DNA of 9,416 bases, taken from contig CALDOC010000331.1 in assembly GCA_937914675.1 (NCBI GenBank), forward strand, positions 1 to 9,416, given 5' to 3'. This document shows positions 1 to 5,328 of the stretch, piece by piece. Numbering within the stretch: position 1 is the stretch's first letter; the number at the start of each line of letters is the position of its first letter. This DNA is from an uncultured Sulfurimonas sp. (GTDB lineage: Bacteria; Campylobacterota; Campylobacteria; Campylobacterales; Sulfurimonadaceae). The position numbers and the translations under genes are program-made. The notes beneath the pieces were generated by a model. It made no database searches. It had not been told where the DNA came from and saw only the letters and a program-made list of their open reading frames with translations.

Positions 1-143
1 ATAAGTACAGTCTTACCCACACCTCTTTGACCAAGGATTCCTATAAGTTTTGATTTAAAATCTATTTGAGTGTATAAGTATCTTTTAAAAGTAGGTGTAG
101 GAAGAGAAAAATAGAGGTTTGATAGTTGAGTAAGTTTTTGCAT
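1..143 (-). CDS. AAA-type ATPase, N-terminal fragment cut by the window edge
   Basis: The minus strand is open from an ATG at 143 to the edge, giving 47 codons of the N-terminus. Residues 34-43 carry a P-loop, GILGQRGVGKT, which is a Walker A motif for ATP binding. A short basic and aromatic leader followed by an early P-loop resembles the ATP-binding proteins that pair an AAA domain with a C-terminal DUF4143 domain, but that domain lies outside the window, so the family call is inference. An AAAAGG-like ribosome binding site lies about ten bases upstream. The gene starts just after an apparently truncated ADP-ribosylglycohydrolase stub, and an extended -10 element inside that stub (175-180) could drive it. 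Such ATPases often occur as isolated, variably present genes. Their cellular role is not established. Confidence 0.75.
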   Translation of the reverse strand, partial: MQKLTQLSNLYFSLPTPTFKRYLYTQIDFKSKLIGILGQRGVGKTVL

Positions 144-158
144 AATATATTAACCTTT

Positions 159-299
159 TCAATTGATTGAAAATATTATAGCATAATTAGTATAATCTAT
201 TGAAAGTGATAAAAGTGGATATTCAATCATAGGGGCGTCACCGACTATCGCGCCGTAAAACGCGCCTTTAATCGCCTCTTCTTTTGAAATGTCATTCAT
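159..299 (-). pseudogene. ADP-ribosylglycohydrolase-like N-terminal stub, truncated
   Basis: An ATG at 299, with GGAT eight bases upstream as a possible ribosome binding site, opens a 46-codon frame. Residues 10-22 read IKGAFYGAIVGDA, which matches the N-terminal glycine-rich motif of ADP-ribosylglycohydrolases (DraG / ADP-ribosylarginine hydrolase family), enzymes that remove ADP-ribose from proteins. Intact members run to roughly 250-350 residues and continue with a Leu-Gly-Ala/Met-Pro type sequence. Here the resemblance stops after GDA, at about position 231, and 24 unrelated residues precede a TGA. None of the later metal-binding motifs follow. I infer a deletion or replacement that left only the first exon-like piece of the gene, with the ATPase gene now occupying its place. 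A genuine short peptide cannot be excluded. Confidence 0.6.
175..180 (-). promoter_or_regulatory. Extended -10 promoter element for the left-edge ATPase
   Basis: Read on the minus strand, TGC followed by TATAAT is an extended -10 box (TGn plus consensus hexamer). It would start transcription about 25 bases before the ATPase start codon. No good -35 box is visible, which is usual in Campylobacterota. It lies inside the tail of the truncated stub, so it may have arrived with the ATPase gene. Confidence 0.45.
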
Positions 300-390
300 T
301 TTTACATCCAATTTTTTTATTTATGGTTAATTCTAGCTAAGGAAATATTTAACGCAAGTAGCGTTTTAGGTATAGCTATGGTAATTAAGT

Positions 391-396
391 TATAAT
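391..396 (+). promoter_or_regulatory. -10 box upstream of the DUF2237 gene
   Basis: A perfect TATAAT lies 25 bases before the start codon, in AT-rich sequence without a recognisable -35 box. The 300-421 interval otherwise shows only a five-base-pair inverted repeat at 351-365. Confidence 0.5.
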
Positions 397-421
397 CGCG
401 AAAAAAACAAGGCTCATAAAA

Positions 422-790
422 ATGAATGAAGAATTAAACGTGTTGGGAACTCCGCTAGAACCATGTAGTCTCAAACCAATCACCGGATTTTATAGAACCG
501 GAACATGCGTGGTGGGAAACGACAATCCCGGCATTCACGCCGTTTGCATTTACGCGACAGAGGAGTTTTTGGCGTACTCTAAAAAAACGGGAAACGACTT
601 GTCCACTCCAATGCCGCAGTATGATTTCGTCGGGGTTAAACCGGGAGAGAGTTGGTGTTTGTCCGGCGCTAGATTCGCCCAATCGATCAAAGACGGAACG
701 CCGCCAAAGATATTTATTCATTCAACCCATGAGGCGATTCTGCGTCTAGTCAGCCTAGACGACGTGAAGAAGTGCGCCATAGATTTATAA
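422..790 (+). CDS. DUF2237 family protein, function unknown
   Basis: This is a complete 122-residue protein of the DUF2237 family (COG3651), whose members are usually about 120 residues and have no established biochemical role. Family hallmarks are visible in order: NVLGTPLEPC at 6-15, TGFYR at 21-25, an NDLSTP segment at 58-63, KPGESWCL at 73-80 and STHE at 101-104. Cysteines at 15, 29, 42 and 79 lie in these conserved segments. There is no signal peptide or membrane segment, so it should be cytoplasmic. An AAGG ribosome binding site lies nine bases before the ATG, and a TATAAT box is suitably placed, so it looks monocistronic. It converges on sorB with only five bases between the stop codons, and no separate terminator is evident there. 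Confidence 0.9.
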   Translation: MNEELNVLGTPLEPCSLKPITGFYRTGTCVVGNDNPGIHAVCIYATEEFLAYSKKTGNDLSTPMPQYDFVGVKPGESWCLSGARFAQSIKDGTPPKIFIHSTHEAILRLVSLDDVKKCAIDL

Positions 791-795
791 TAGTT

Positions 796-1107
796 TTACT
801 TTAGTTTACCGTTTCCGTAGTGTTTATACAGATAATTCAGCACCGTTTCATGAGCTTCTTTTTCGATTGGAGCTTTGAAGTGCACTATCATTTTGTTGAT
901 TTTTTCATCCCAAAATTTACGAGATTGCGGTCCTTGATTGATGATGTACCCAAAAGAGTGGCACATTAAACAGTTGGCGTTTACCGCGTCAAAACCTTTA
1001 CCCATTTTTATCTCATAAGAGATATATGGAACTTCCACGTCGGTTTTTACTTGAGCGAAAAGCGTCGAACTTACCAAACCGGTTAATACTATTAATTTTT
1101 TTATCAT
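796..1107 (-). CDS. sorB: Monohaem cytochrome c subunit of sulfite dehydrogenase
   Basis: The product is a small periplasmic c-type cytochrome that would take electrons from SorA during sulfite oxidation and hand them to the respiratory chain. From the chosen start it has 103 residues: a basic N-terminus with a hydrophobic stretch and likely signal peptidase site at LFA-Q (about residue 18), then a haem-binding CLMCH at 46-50. Met73 in NKMI is a plausible distal haem ligand. The pattern CxxCHS, Trp, KM, API and YLYKHYG resembles SorB subunits and the Campylobacter Cj0004c cytochrome. The start at 1107 is preferred over an in-frame ATG at 1113 because AGGAG at 1114-1118 lies six bases from the former and touches the latter. 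That site overlaps the sorA stop codon, so translation is probably coupled. Confidence 0.85.
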   Translation of the reverse strand: MIKKLIVLTGLVSSTLFAQVKTDVEVPYISYEIKMGKGFDAVNANCLMCHSFGYIINQGPQSRKFWDEKINKMIVHFKAPIEKEAHETVLNYLYKHYGNGKLK

Positions 1108-1113
1108 CTTCAT

Positions 1114-1118
1114 CTCCT
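1114..1118 (-). promoter_or_regulatory. sorB ribosome binding site overlapping the sorA stop
   Basis: Minus-strand AGGAG includes the last two bases of the sorA TAG stop codon. The spacing is zero to an ATG at 1113 and six bases to the ATG at 1107, which decides the sorB start and suggests translational coupling. Confidence 0.6.
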
Positions 1119-2313
1119 AAACCACTTCTACCATTACGGTGTCGATGCCATTGTATTTATACCCGCCATGATTCCATAGTACGTCTTTTGCCAATGGTTG
1201 TTCTTCCCCGAGTCTATTTACGGCCTTTGCCATAATGTTGAGCTTTCCATACCCGCTTGGTTTAAATGAAAATCTAAACGCTTTAAACGCGTATCTGCCC
1301 GCGGAGTTGTCAAGAAGCGAACTCTCCCATGTAACGCCATCGTCGACTGAAACTAGCACGTCTTTTATGCCAAGTCCACTGTCAAACGCCACTCCACGAA
1401 CTACAAGCTGAGAATTATGAGCGATTTTCGCCCCGTTCAAAGGATAGCCTATAACCGATTTTACGTTCATTTTCGCGATTGGTTTCGTCGTTTTTGAACG
1501 ATTTTCCGGCGTTTCGGATTCGGTGTCGTTGTCTGGAATTCTATACGCCGTATCCATAAAGAAAAGGGATTTATACTCATTTGTGACAGTGATGTGACTC
1601 ATCATTTTAACCCAACTATCAGAGTAGTATCCAGGAATGACCAAACGAAGCGGATAGCCGTTGAGATATGGCAAATCTTCACCGTTCATCTCATAAGCCA
1701 AAATGACATGGTCGTCCAACTCTTCAAGATGAAGCTCTCGTATGAAGTTTGGAGACTCATAGTAGGCGGCTTTTTCTTTGCCGTTAAAGCCTATCCATTT
1801 GGCGTCTTTTTTAAGTCCGGCGCGATCGAGAATGTCGCTGAGTCTAACGCCTTTCCACTTGGCGCAACCCATAGCTCCGCTACCCCATTGGATACCGCCA
1901 GCCACGGGATGAAACGCCGAACGGCTGTTTCCGCCGCACTGTAAAACGGCCGTCACTTCAACTTGTTCAAAATCATGCTTTAAAGACTTTAGAGAGATGT
2001 TTAACTCTCTATCTACGAGCCCGTCTATTTTTATGGTGTAAGCGTCGGGGTCAATATAAGTAGGAATGTCTGGAAGATGCCATCTAACGAAAAATTCGTC
2101 ATTTGGAGTCAACGACTTTGTAAACGCGCTTCTCGTCGACTCTAAAAGTGGAGGTCTATCAGAATAAGTAATCATCGGTATCTTTTCAGGAAAAGCCACT
2201 TCCGATATTTTTCTTCCATCAACTGGTTGCGTCGTGACTCCCGCCGATAGCGAACTGCCAACGATTGCGGCAGAAGCGGCTATGGACGTCTTAAAAAAAT
2301 CTCTTCTTTTCAT
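1117..2313 (-). CDS. sorA: Sulfite dehydrogenase molybdopterin subunit, Tat-exported
   Basis: SorA oxidises sulfite to sulfate at a molybdenum cofactor in the periplasm and passes electrons to SorB. The 398-residue protein begins with a twin-arginine signal, RRDFFK at 3-8, then an alanine-rich hydrophobic stretch. The sulfite oxidase-type molybdopterin domain spans roughly residues 45-260. It contains FFVRWH with Arg77 and His79, and LQCGGNSR with the molybdenum-ligand cysteine at 126 and Arg131. A tyrosine at 257 has the spacing expected for the catalytic tyrosine. A C-terminal molybdenum-cofactor oxidoreductase dimerisation domain covers about 280-398. The start at 2313 is chosen because AAAGG lies eight bases upstream. 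The open frame continues to 2382, but that would bury the Tat motif. Closest known counterpart by memory is Campylobacter Cj0005c, also paired with a cytochrome. Confidence 0.9.
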   Translation of the reverse strand: MKRRDFFKTSIAASAAIVGSSLSAGVTTQPVDGRKISEVAFPEKIPMITYSDRPPLLESTRSAFTKSLTPNDEFFVRWHLPDIPTYIDPDAYTIKIDGLVDRELNISLKSLKHDFEQVEVTAVLQCGGNSRSAFHPVAGGIQWGSGAMGCAKWKGVRLSDILDRAGLKKDAKWIGFNGKEKAAYYESPNFIRELHLEELDDHVILAYEMNGEDLPYLNGYPLRLVIPGYYSDSWVKMMSHITVTNEYKSLFFMDTAYRIPDNDTESETPENRSKTTKPIAKMNVKSVIGYPLNGAKIAHNSQLVVRGVAFDSGLGIKDVLVSVDDGVTWESSLLDNSAGRYAFKAFRFSFKPSGYGKLNIMAKAVNRLGEEQPLAKDVLWNHGGYKYNGIDTVMVEVV

Positions 2314-2341
2314 ATATAATGCCTTTAGTAAAATTGTTACG

Positions 2342-2347
2342 ATTCTA
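2342..2347 (-). promoter_or_regulatory. Possible -10 box for sorAB
   Basis: Minus-strand TAGAAT follows a T-rich run and would start transcription about 20 bases before the chosen sorA start at 2313. This would exclude the longer sorA frame from the transcript. No clear -35 box is present. Confidence 0.35.
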
Positions 2348-2365
2348 TCAAAAAACGATTTAAGA

Positions 2366-2378
2366 TAAGCTAAGCTTA
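2366..2378. repeat. 13-base palindrome between divergent promoters
   Basis: TAAGCT, a central A, then AGCTTA form a perfect six-base-pair inverted repeat. It sits between the possible sorAB promoter and the promoter of the signalling cassette, where an operator could lie. It is short and AT-rich, so chance is a real alternative. Confidence 0.3.
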
Positions 2379-2428
2379 ACAAACAAATAATTAAATCCTA
2401 TCTTCAGTAAAAAGCCTTTATATAAGAC

Positions 2429-2456
2429 TTAACTTAAAACTTTAATTGAGTATAAT
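2429..2456 (+). promoter_or_regulatory. Promoter of the signalling cassette
   Basis: A perfect TATAAT at 2451-2456 is preceded, 16 bases upstream, by TTAACT at 2429-2434, a four-of-six match to the -35 consensus. The predicted transcript starts about 35 bases before the stub start codon at 2499 and would carry the stub and both regulator genes. Confidence 0.45.
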
Positions 2457-2498
2457 AATTGAAAATATAAAATTGAAAAGAACAAAGAGCAAACGTAT

Positions 2499-2645
2499 AT
2501 GAACAAAAATAAAAGCCGTGAATACAACAAATGGGTTGCGAATGAAAGCCTTGAAGATTATTCGCTCAGATACGCTCCACGGTCGTTTAGAAAGTGGTCT
2601 GATATGGGACGATATGACTTTTCAAGAAATGAAAAAATTGATTAA
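2499..2645 (+). pseudogene. N-terminal remnant of a permease-like sensor protein
   Basis: An ATG at 2499, with AAAGAG nine bases upstream, opens a 48-codon frame. Residues 10-34 include KWVANESLEDYSLRYAP followed by RSFRKWS. I recognise this from memory as the cytoplasmic start of cytosine-permease-like (NCS1-type) membrane proteins that in Campylobacterota are often fused to histidine kinases. Intact versions continue at once into many membrane helices. Here the resemblance stops after the Trp-Ser at 33-34, and 14 unrelated residues lead to TAA. No hydrophobic segment follows. Promoter, ribosome binding site and start are retained, so the most economical reading is an internal deletion that removed nearly all of a sensor gene ahead of the two regulators. 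The family recall is unverified. Confidence 0.5.
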
Positions 2646-2694
2646 ACAATATAAATTTAAAAAAGCGATTGAACTATTTACGGAGATACTATGA
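2542..2694 (+). pseudogene. Coding-like frame fused to the sensor remnant, ATGA-coupled to the kinase gene
   Basis: In the second frame of the same region, an open stretch ends in TGA overlapping the kinase ATG (ATGA at 2691-2694). From a nominal ATG at 2542 it would encode 50 residues. Downstream of about 2612 it reads as a lysine-rich helical tail ending KKAIELFTEIL with ordinary codon use, whereas the first frame there looks non-coding. I infer that the 3' end of a lost upstream gene begins near 2606-2615 and was joined out of frame to the permease-like start. GATATGGGAC followed directly by GATATG at the join may mark the break. The alternative, a real 50-residue leader peptide coupled to the kinase, cannot be excluded. 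Confidence 0.35.
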
Positions 2695-3899
2695 AAGAGA
2701 GAAAAGCAACAATTTTAATAGTGGACGACACGGAAACGAATATAGACGTTTTACTGGAATTATTGAGTGACGCTTATGACGTCACCGTGGCGCTCAGTGG
2801 TGAAAGCGCCTTGGAGATTGCGAGGGATGAAGTTCTCGATTTGATTTTACTCGACATCATGATGCCAAAAATGGATGGCTATGAGGTCTGCAAAATTTTA
2901 AAAGCCGACGCTAAAACAAAAGACGTTCCAGTCATATTCATTACCGCAAAAACCGATGAAGAGAGTATAGAAAAAGCTTACGAGGCGGGGGGAATTGATT
3001 ACATTACGAAACCTTTTAAGCCAAAAGAGTTATTTGCAAGGATTAATACCCAATTGCGATTGGTAAAACTTCTAAAAGATTTTGAGAACTCGCAAAAAAA
3101 GCTTAGAGAATTCAACGAAGTTTTAGAACAAAAAATCAAAGAAGAGCTTCAAATAAATCAACGACAAAATGAACGTATGATCCATCAATCTCGACAAGCC
3201 CAAATGGGTGAGATGATAAGCATGATAGCCCACCAATGGAGACAACCTCTTGCAGCCATTTCAGCCGTAGCGGGAAACTTGGAAATTAAAATAGATTTGG
3301 AACTCTTTGATTTAGACACGAAAAAAGGACAAATTGAGCAAAGCGTTTACTTTAAAGAGAGACTAGAAAAAATTAGAGGGTTTGTAGAGAATCTTACCAC
3401 AACGATTGACGATTTCAAAAACTTTTATAGGCCGGATAAAGAATCGGTCAAGACAAATTTTGAAGAAATTACGACAAAAGCCATGGCTATTGTAGAATCT
3501 TCTTTACTAAATGACAATATCGAAATAATCTACAACTACGACTCTTTTGAAGAGATAGAGATCTATGATAGGGAGATGATGCAGGTAATCTTAAATATAT
3601 TCAAAAACGCGCAAGACAACTTTGGAGAAAAGCAAATTAAAAATCCGAGAATCACAATAGCGACGGATAAAAAAAGTTTAAGAATAAGCGATAACGGAGG
3701 AGGAATTTCATCTGCCACACTAGAAAAAATCTTCGACCCCTACTTCTCGACAAAAGATGAAAAGAATGGAACTGGACTGGGTCTTTATATGTCAAAGACA
3801 ATTATTGAAGAGCATCATAGAGGTAAATTAAACGCGATTAACATAGATGATGGCGTTTGCTTTATAATAAATTTAGACAATGACGAGGAAACAAAATGA
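2691..3899 (+). CDS. Response regulator receiver-histidine kinase fusion protein
   Basis: This 402-residue cytoplasmic protein has a CheY-like receiver domain at about 5-122 and a histidine kinase core at about 165-397. Receiver residues are visible: Asp12 and Asp13 in the acidic pocket, phospho-acceptor Asp55 in LLDIMMPKMDG, Thr85, and Lys107 in TKPF. A charged helical linker, probably coiled coil, spans roughly 128-168. The kinase has an H-box MIAHQWRQPL with His181, an N-box with Asn302 and Asn306, DNGGGI at 334-339 and GTGLGL at 360-365. All key residues look intact. It has no membrane segment or separate sensor domain, so it should be driven by phosphotransfer to its receiver or by a partner. 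GGAG lies five bases before the ATG. Its stop overlaps the next start as ATGA. Confidence 0.93.
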   Translation: MKERKATILIVDDTETNIDVLLELLSDAYDVTVALSGESALEIARDEVLDLILLDIMMPKMDGYEVCKILKADAKTKDVPVIFITAKTDEESIEKAYEAGGIDYITKPFKPKELFARINTQLRLVKLLKDFENSQKKLREFNEVLEQKIKEELQINQRQNERMIHQSRQAQMGEMISMIAHQWRQPLAAISAVAGNLEIKIDLELFDLDTKKGQIEQSVYFKERLEKIRGFVENLTTTIDDFKNFYRPDKESVKTNFEEITTKAMAIVESSLLNDNIEIIYNYDSFEEIEIYDREMMQVILNIFKNAQDNFGEKQIKNPRITIATDKKSLRISDNGGGISSATLEKIFDPYFSTKDEKNGTGLGLYMSKTIIEEHHRGKLNAINIDDGVCFIINLDNDEETK

Positions 3900-4987
3900 T
3901 AAACGTTAAATTGATAAAAGAACATACCAAAGACTTAAGCGTTCTTTACGTAGAAGATGACTTATCTCTCATTGAGAGTACGTCAGAACTGTTAAAAAAC
4001 TTTTTCAAAAGACTAGATACGGCTCATGACGGTGAAACTGGATTAGCCAAATATCTAGATTATGAAAAAGAGTTTGCAAAACATTACGATTTAATCATTA
4101 CGGATATTAATATGCCGAAAATGAGTGGCATTGCCATGGGCAAAAAAATGTTAGAAATCAATTCTGAACAAGTTATTGTCATCACTACCGCGCATCATGA
4201 GATTGAGCATTTATCTAGCGCTCTGGATCTTGGAATAGATGGATTTATCACTAAACCTCTACAAAATGAAAAGCTCATGAATGTTTTATATAAAGTGGCG
4301 CACGCGATTAGCAACAGTAAATTCGTAGAGTCTCATATTGAGATGATAGAAGATTTAAATATGCGCCTTGATGCGCAAAACAGAGAACTTGTAAAAAAAA
4401 ATAAAGAGCTAGAAAAATCATTTCGCATGCTCGATACGATGGTGCATAAAGATCACTTGACTCACCCTAAAAAAACTTCGCAAGCAATCAAAGAAGAAAT
4501 TCAAAAAGATGAACGTTTACAGGAGCAAATACAAAGTCTCATTGAAGATGATTTGGAAGAACTAAAAGAAATCCACATTGAAATAGATTTAATTGTTATC
4601 GACATACTCAATAATAGTAATTCAATAGATATGAGTTCTCTTCAAGAGTTGACTGATAAATTTATGAAATACGCTTCTGTTTTATCTTTTTACAATTTCT
4701 TTGACAAACTTGGTTCTTCGATGAAAAATTTTGCAATTACCATAAAAGAGAAACCACTTCCTGAGAATGAAGAGAGCCGTAGAAATATTTTTATGTTATT
4801 AGAGAGTTTTATATACGTGTTAGGAAAATGGCAAAACGATTTGTTCCATGGAGATTCTAAAACTATAAACTCTTTAGACGCCTCAATGATTAGCGATATG
4901 AAAACCATTGTAAATATGTGGACGCAAGCGGATGAAGAATTTTCTGAAAGAGATTTAGAGCGAATTTTTAATTTTTGCAAAAATTAG
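3896..4987 (+). CDS. Response regulator with unrecognised helical output region
   Basis: The 363-residue protein has an N-terminal receiver domain at about 12-137. It shows acidic residues Glu20, Asp21 and Asp22, phospho-acceptor Asp70 in IITDINMPKMSG, Thr98, and Lys120 in ITKPL. A charged helical stretch at about 145-182, likely coiled coil, follows. The remaining 180 residues look entirely helical and match no output domain I know: there is no DNA-binding, GGDEF, EAL, HD or methyltransferase signature. An FHGDSKTINS segment near 317-326 stands out but has no clear catalytic meaning. Its start overlaps the kinase stop by four bases, so the two are co-translated and the kinase is its probable phosphodonor. 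There is no signal peptide or membrane segment, so it is cytoplasmic. Confidence 0.88.
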   Translation: MINVKLIKEHTKDLSVLYVEDDLSLIESTSELLKNFFKRLDTAHDGETGLAKYLDYEKEFAKHYDLIITDINMPKMSGIAMGKKMLEINSEQVIVITTAHHEIEHLSSALDLGIDGFITKPLQNEKLMNVLYKVAHAISNSKFVESHIEMIEDLNMRLDAQNRELVKKNKELEKSFRMLDTMVHKDHLTHPKKTSQAIKEEIQKDERLQEQIQSLIEDDLEELKEIHIEIDLIVIDILNNSNSIDMSSLQELTDKFMKYASVLSFYNFFDKLGSSMKNFAITIKEKPLPENEESRRNIFMLLESFIYVLGKWQNDLFHGDSKTINSLDASMISDMKTIVNMWTQADEEFSERDLERIFNFCKN

Positions 4988-5016
4988 TTACGTGGGAATT
5001 TTACATTTTAGCGATC

Positions 5017-5082
5017 AAAAAAAGCCATATGGAGGAGAGACTCCCCAAAGGAGCGCCTCTTTTGCATATATTCGCTTTTTTG
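5017..5082. terminator. Long imperfect hairpin terminator, possibly bidirectional
   Basis: AAAAAAGC at 5018-5025 pairs with GCTTTTTT at 5074-5081. Inside, ATATG pairs with CATAT, GAGG with CCTC, and CTCC with GGAG around a CCAAA loop, with small internal loops. The right-hand T run suits plus-strand termination after the response regulator. The left-hand A run gives a T run on the minus strand, which suits the convergent small cysteine gene. Confidence 0.7.
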
Positions 5083-5089
5083 CCAAAGT

Positions 5090-5296
5090 CTAATGAGTGG
5101 CGTTCGTCTCTTCCATCATTTCAGCTCCACACTTGCCGGCTCCACACTTCATAATCACTGTTTGCGAAGGTGATTGCGTAGTCCTTTGCTCATCGTTATA
5201 CACTCTGTTATATCCAGAAATTTGAATTATGAACACTGAAAATCCAACCATTATCGCGACAAATACCGCCGCGCCTATCCATATTTTTTTTATCAT
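5090..5296 (-). CDS. Small membrane-anchored protein with KCGAGKCG motif
   Basis: This is a 68-residue protein of unknown function. Residues 5-26 form one hydrophobic helix after a basic MIKK, so it is either a membrane anchor or an uncleaved signal with the rest in the periplasm. The tail carries MKCGAGKCGAEMM at 49-61, with Cys51 and Cys56, Met49, Met60 and Met61, and a C-terminal His68. The Cys-Gly-x-Gly-Lys-Cys pattern resembles the EGKCG repeats of bufferin-type copper-binding peptides, but there is only one copy here and the overall size and layout differ. Metal binding is inference. AGGA lies about seven bases before the ATG. An extended -10 box at 5318-5323 gives it its own promoter behind the helicase gene. 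Confidence 0.75.
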   Translation of the reverse strand: MIKKIWIGAAVFVAIMVGFSVFIIQISGYNRVYNDEQRTTQSPSQTVIMKCGAGKCGAEMMEETNATH

Positions 5297-5317
5297 TTTA
5301 ATTCCTATTTTTTATTT

Positions 5318-5323
5318 ATTATA
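5318..5323 (-). promoter_or_regulatory. Extended -10 promoter of the small cysteine protein
   Basis: Minus-strand TGG plus TATAAT is an extended -10 element placed between the helicase stop at 5329 and the ATG at 5296. Transcription would begin about 15 bases before the start codon, so the gene need not rely on helicase read-through. Confidence 0.5.
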
Positions 5324-5328
5324 CCAAA

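Noticed and set aside
351..365. Inverted repeat AACGC-AAGTA-GCGTT as a terminator or operator
   Set aside because: The stem is only five base pairs, has no solid T run, and no gene ends just before it.
1594..1944. A 116-codon plus-strand open frame opposite sorA
   Set aside because: It lies wholly inside the conserved molybdopterin domain of sorA on the opposite strand and resembles nothing known.
2314..2382. A longer sorA start giving 23 extra residues
   Set aside because: It would place the twin-arginine motif internally, has no ribosome binding site, and extends upstream of the likely transcription start.
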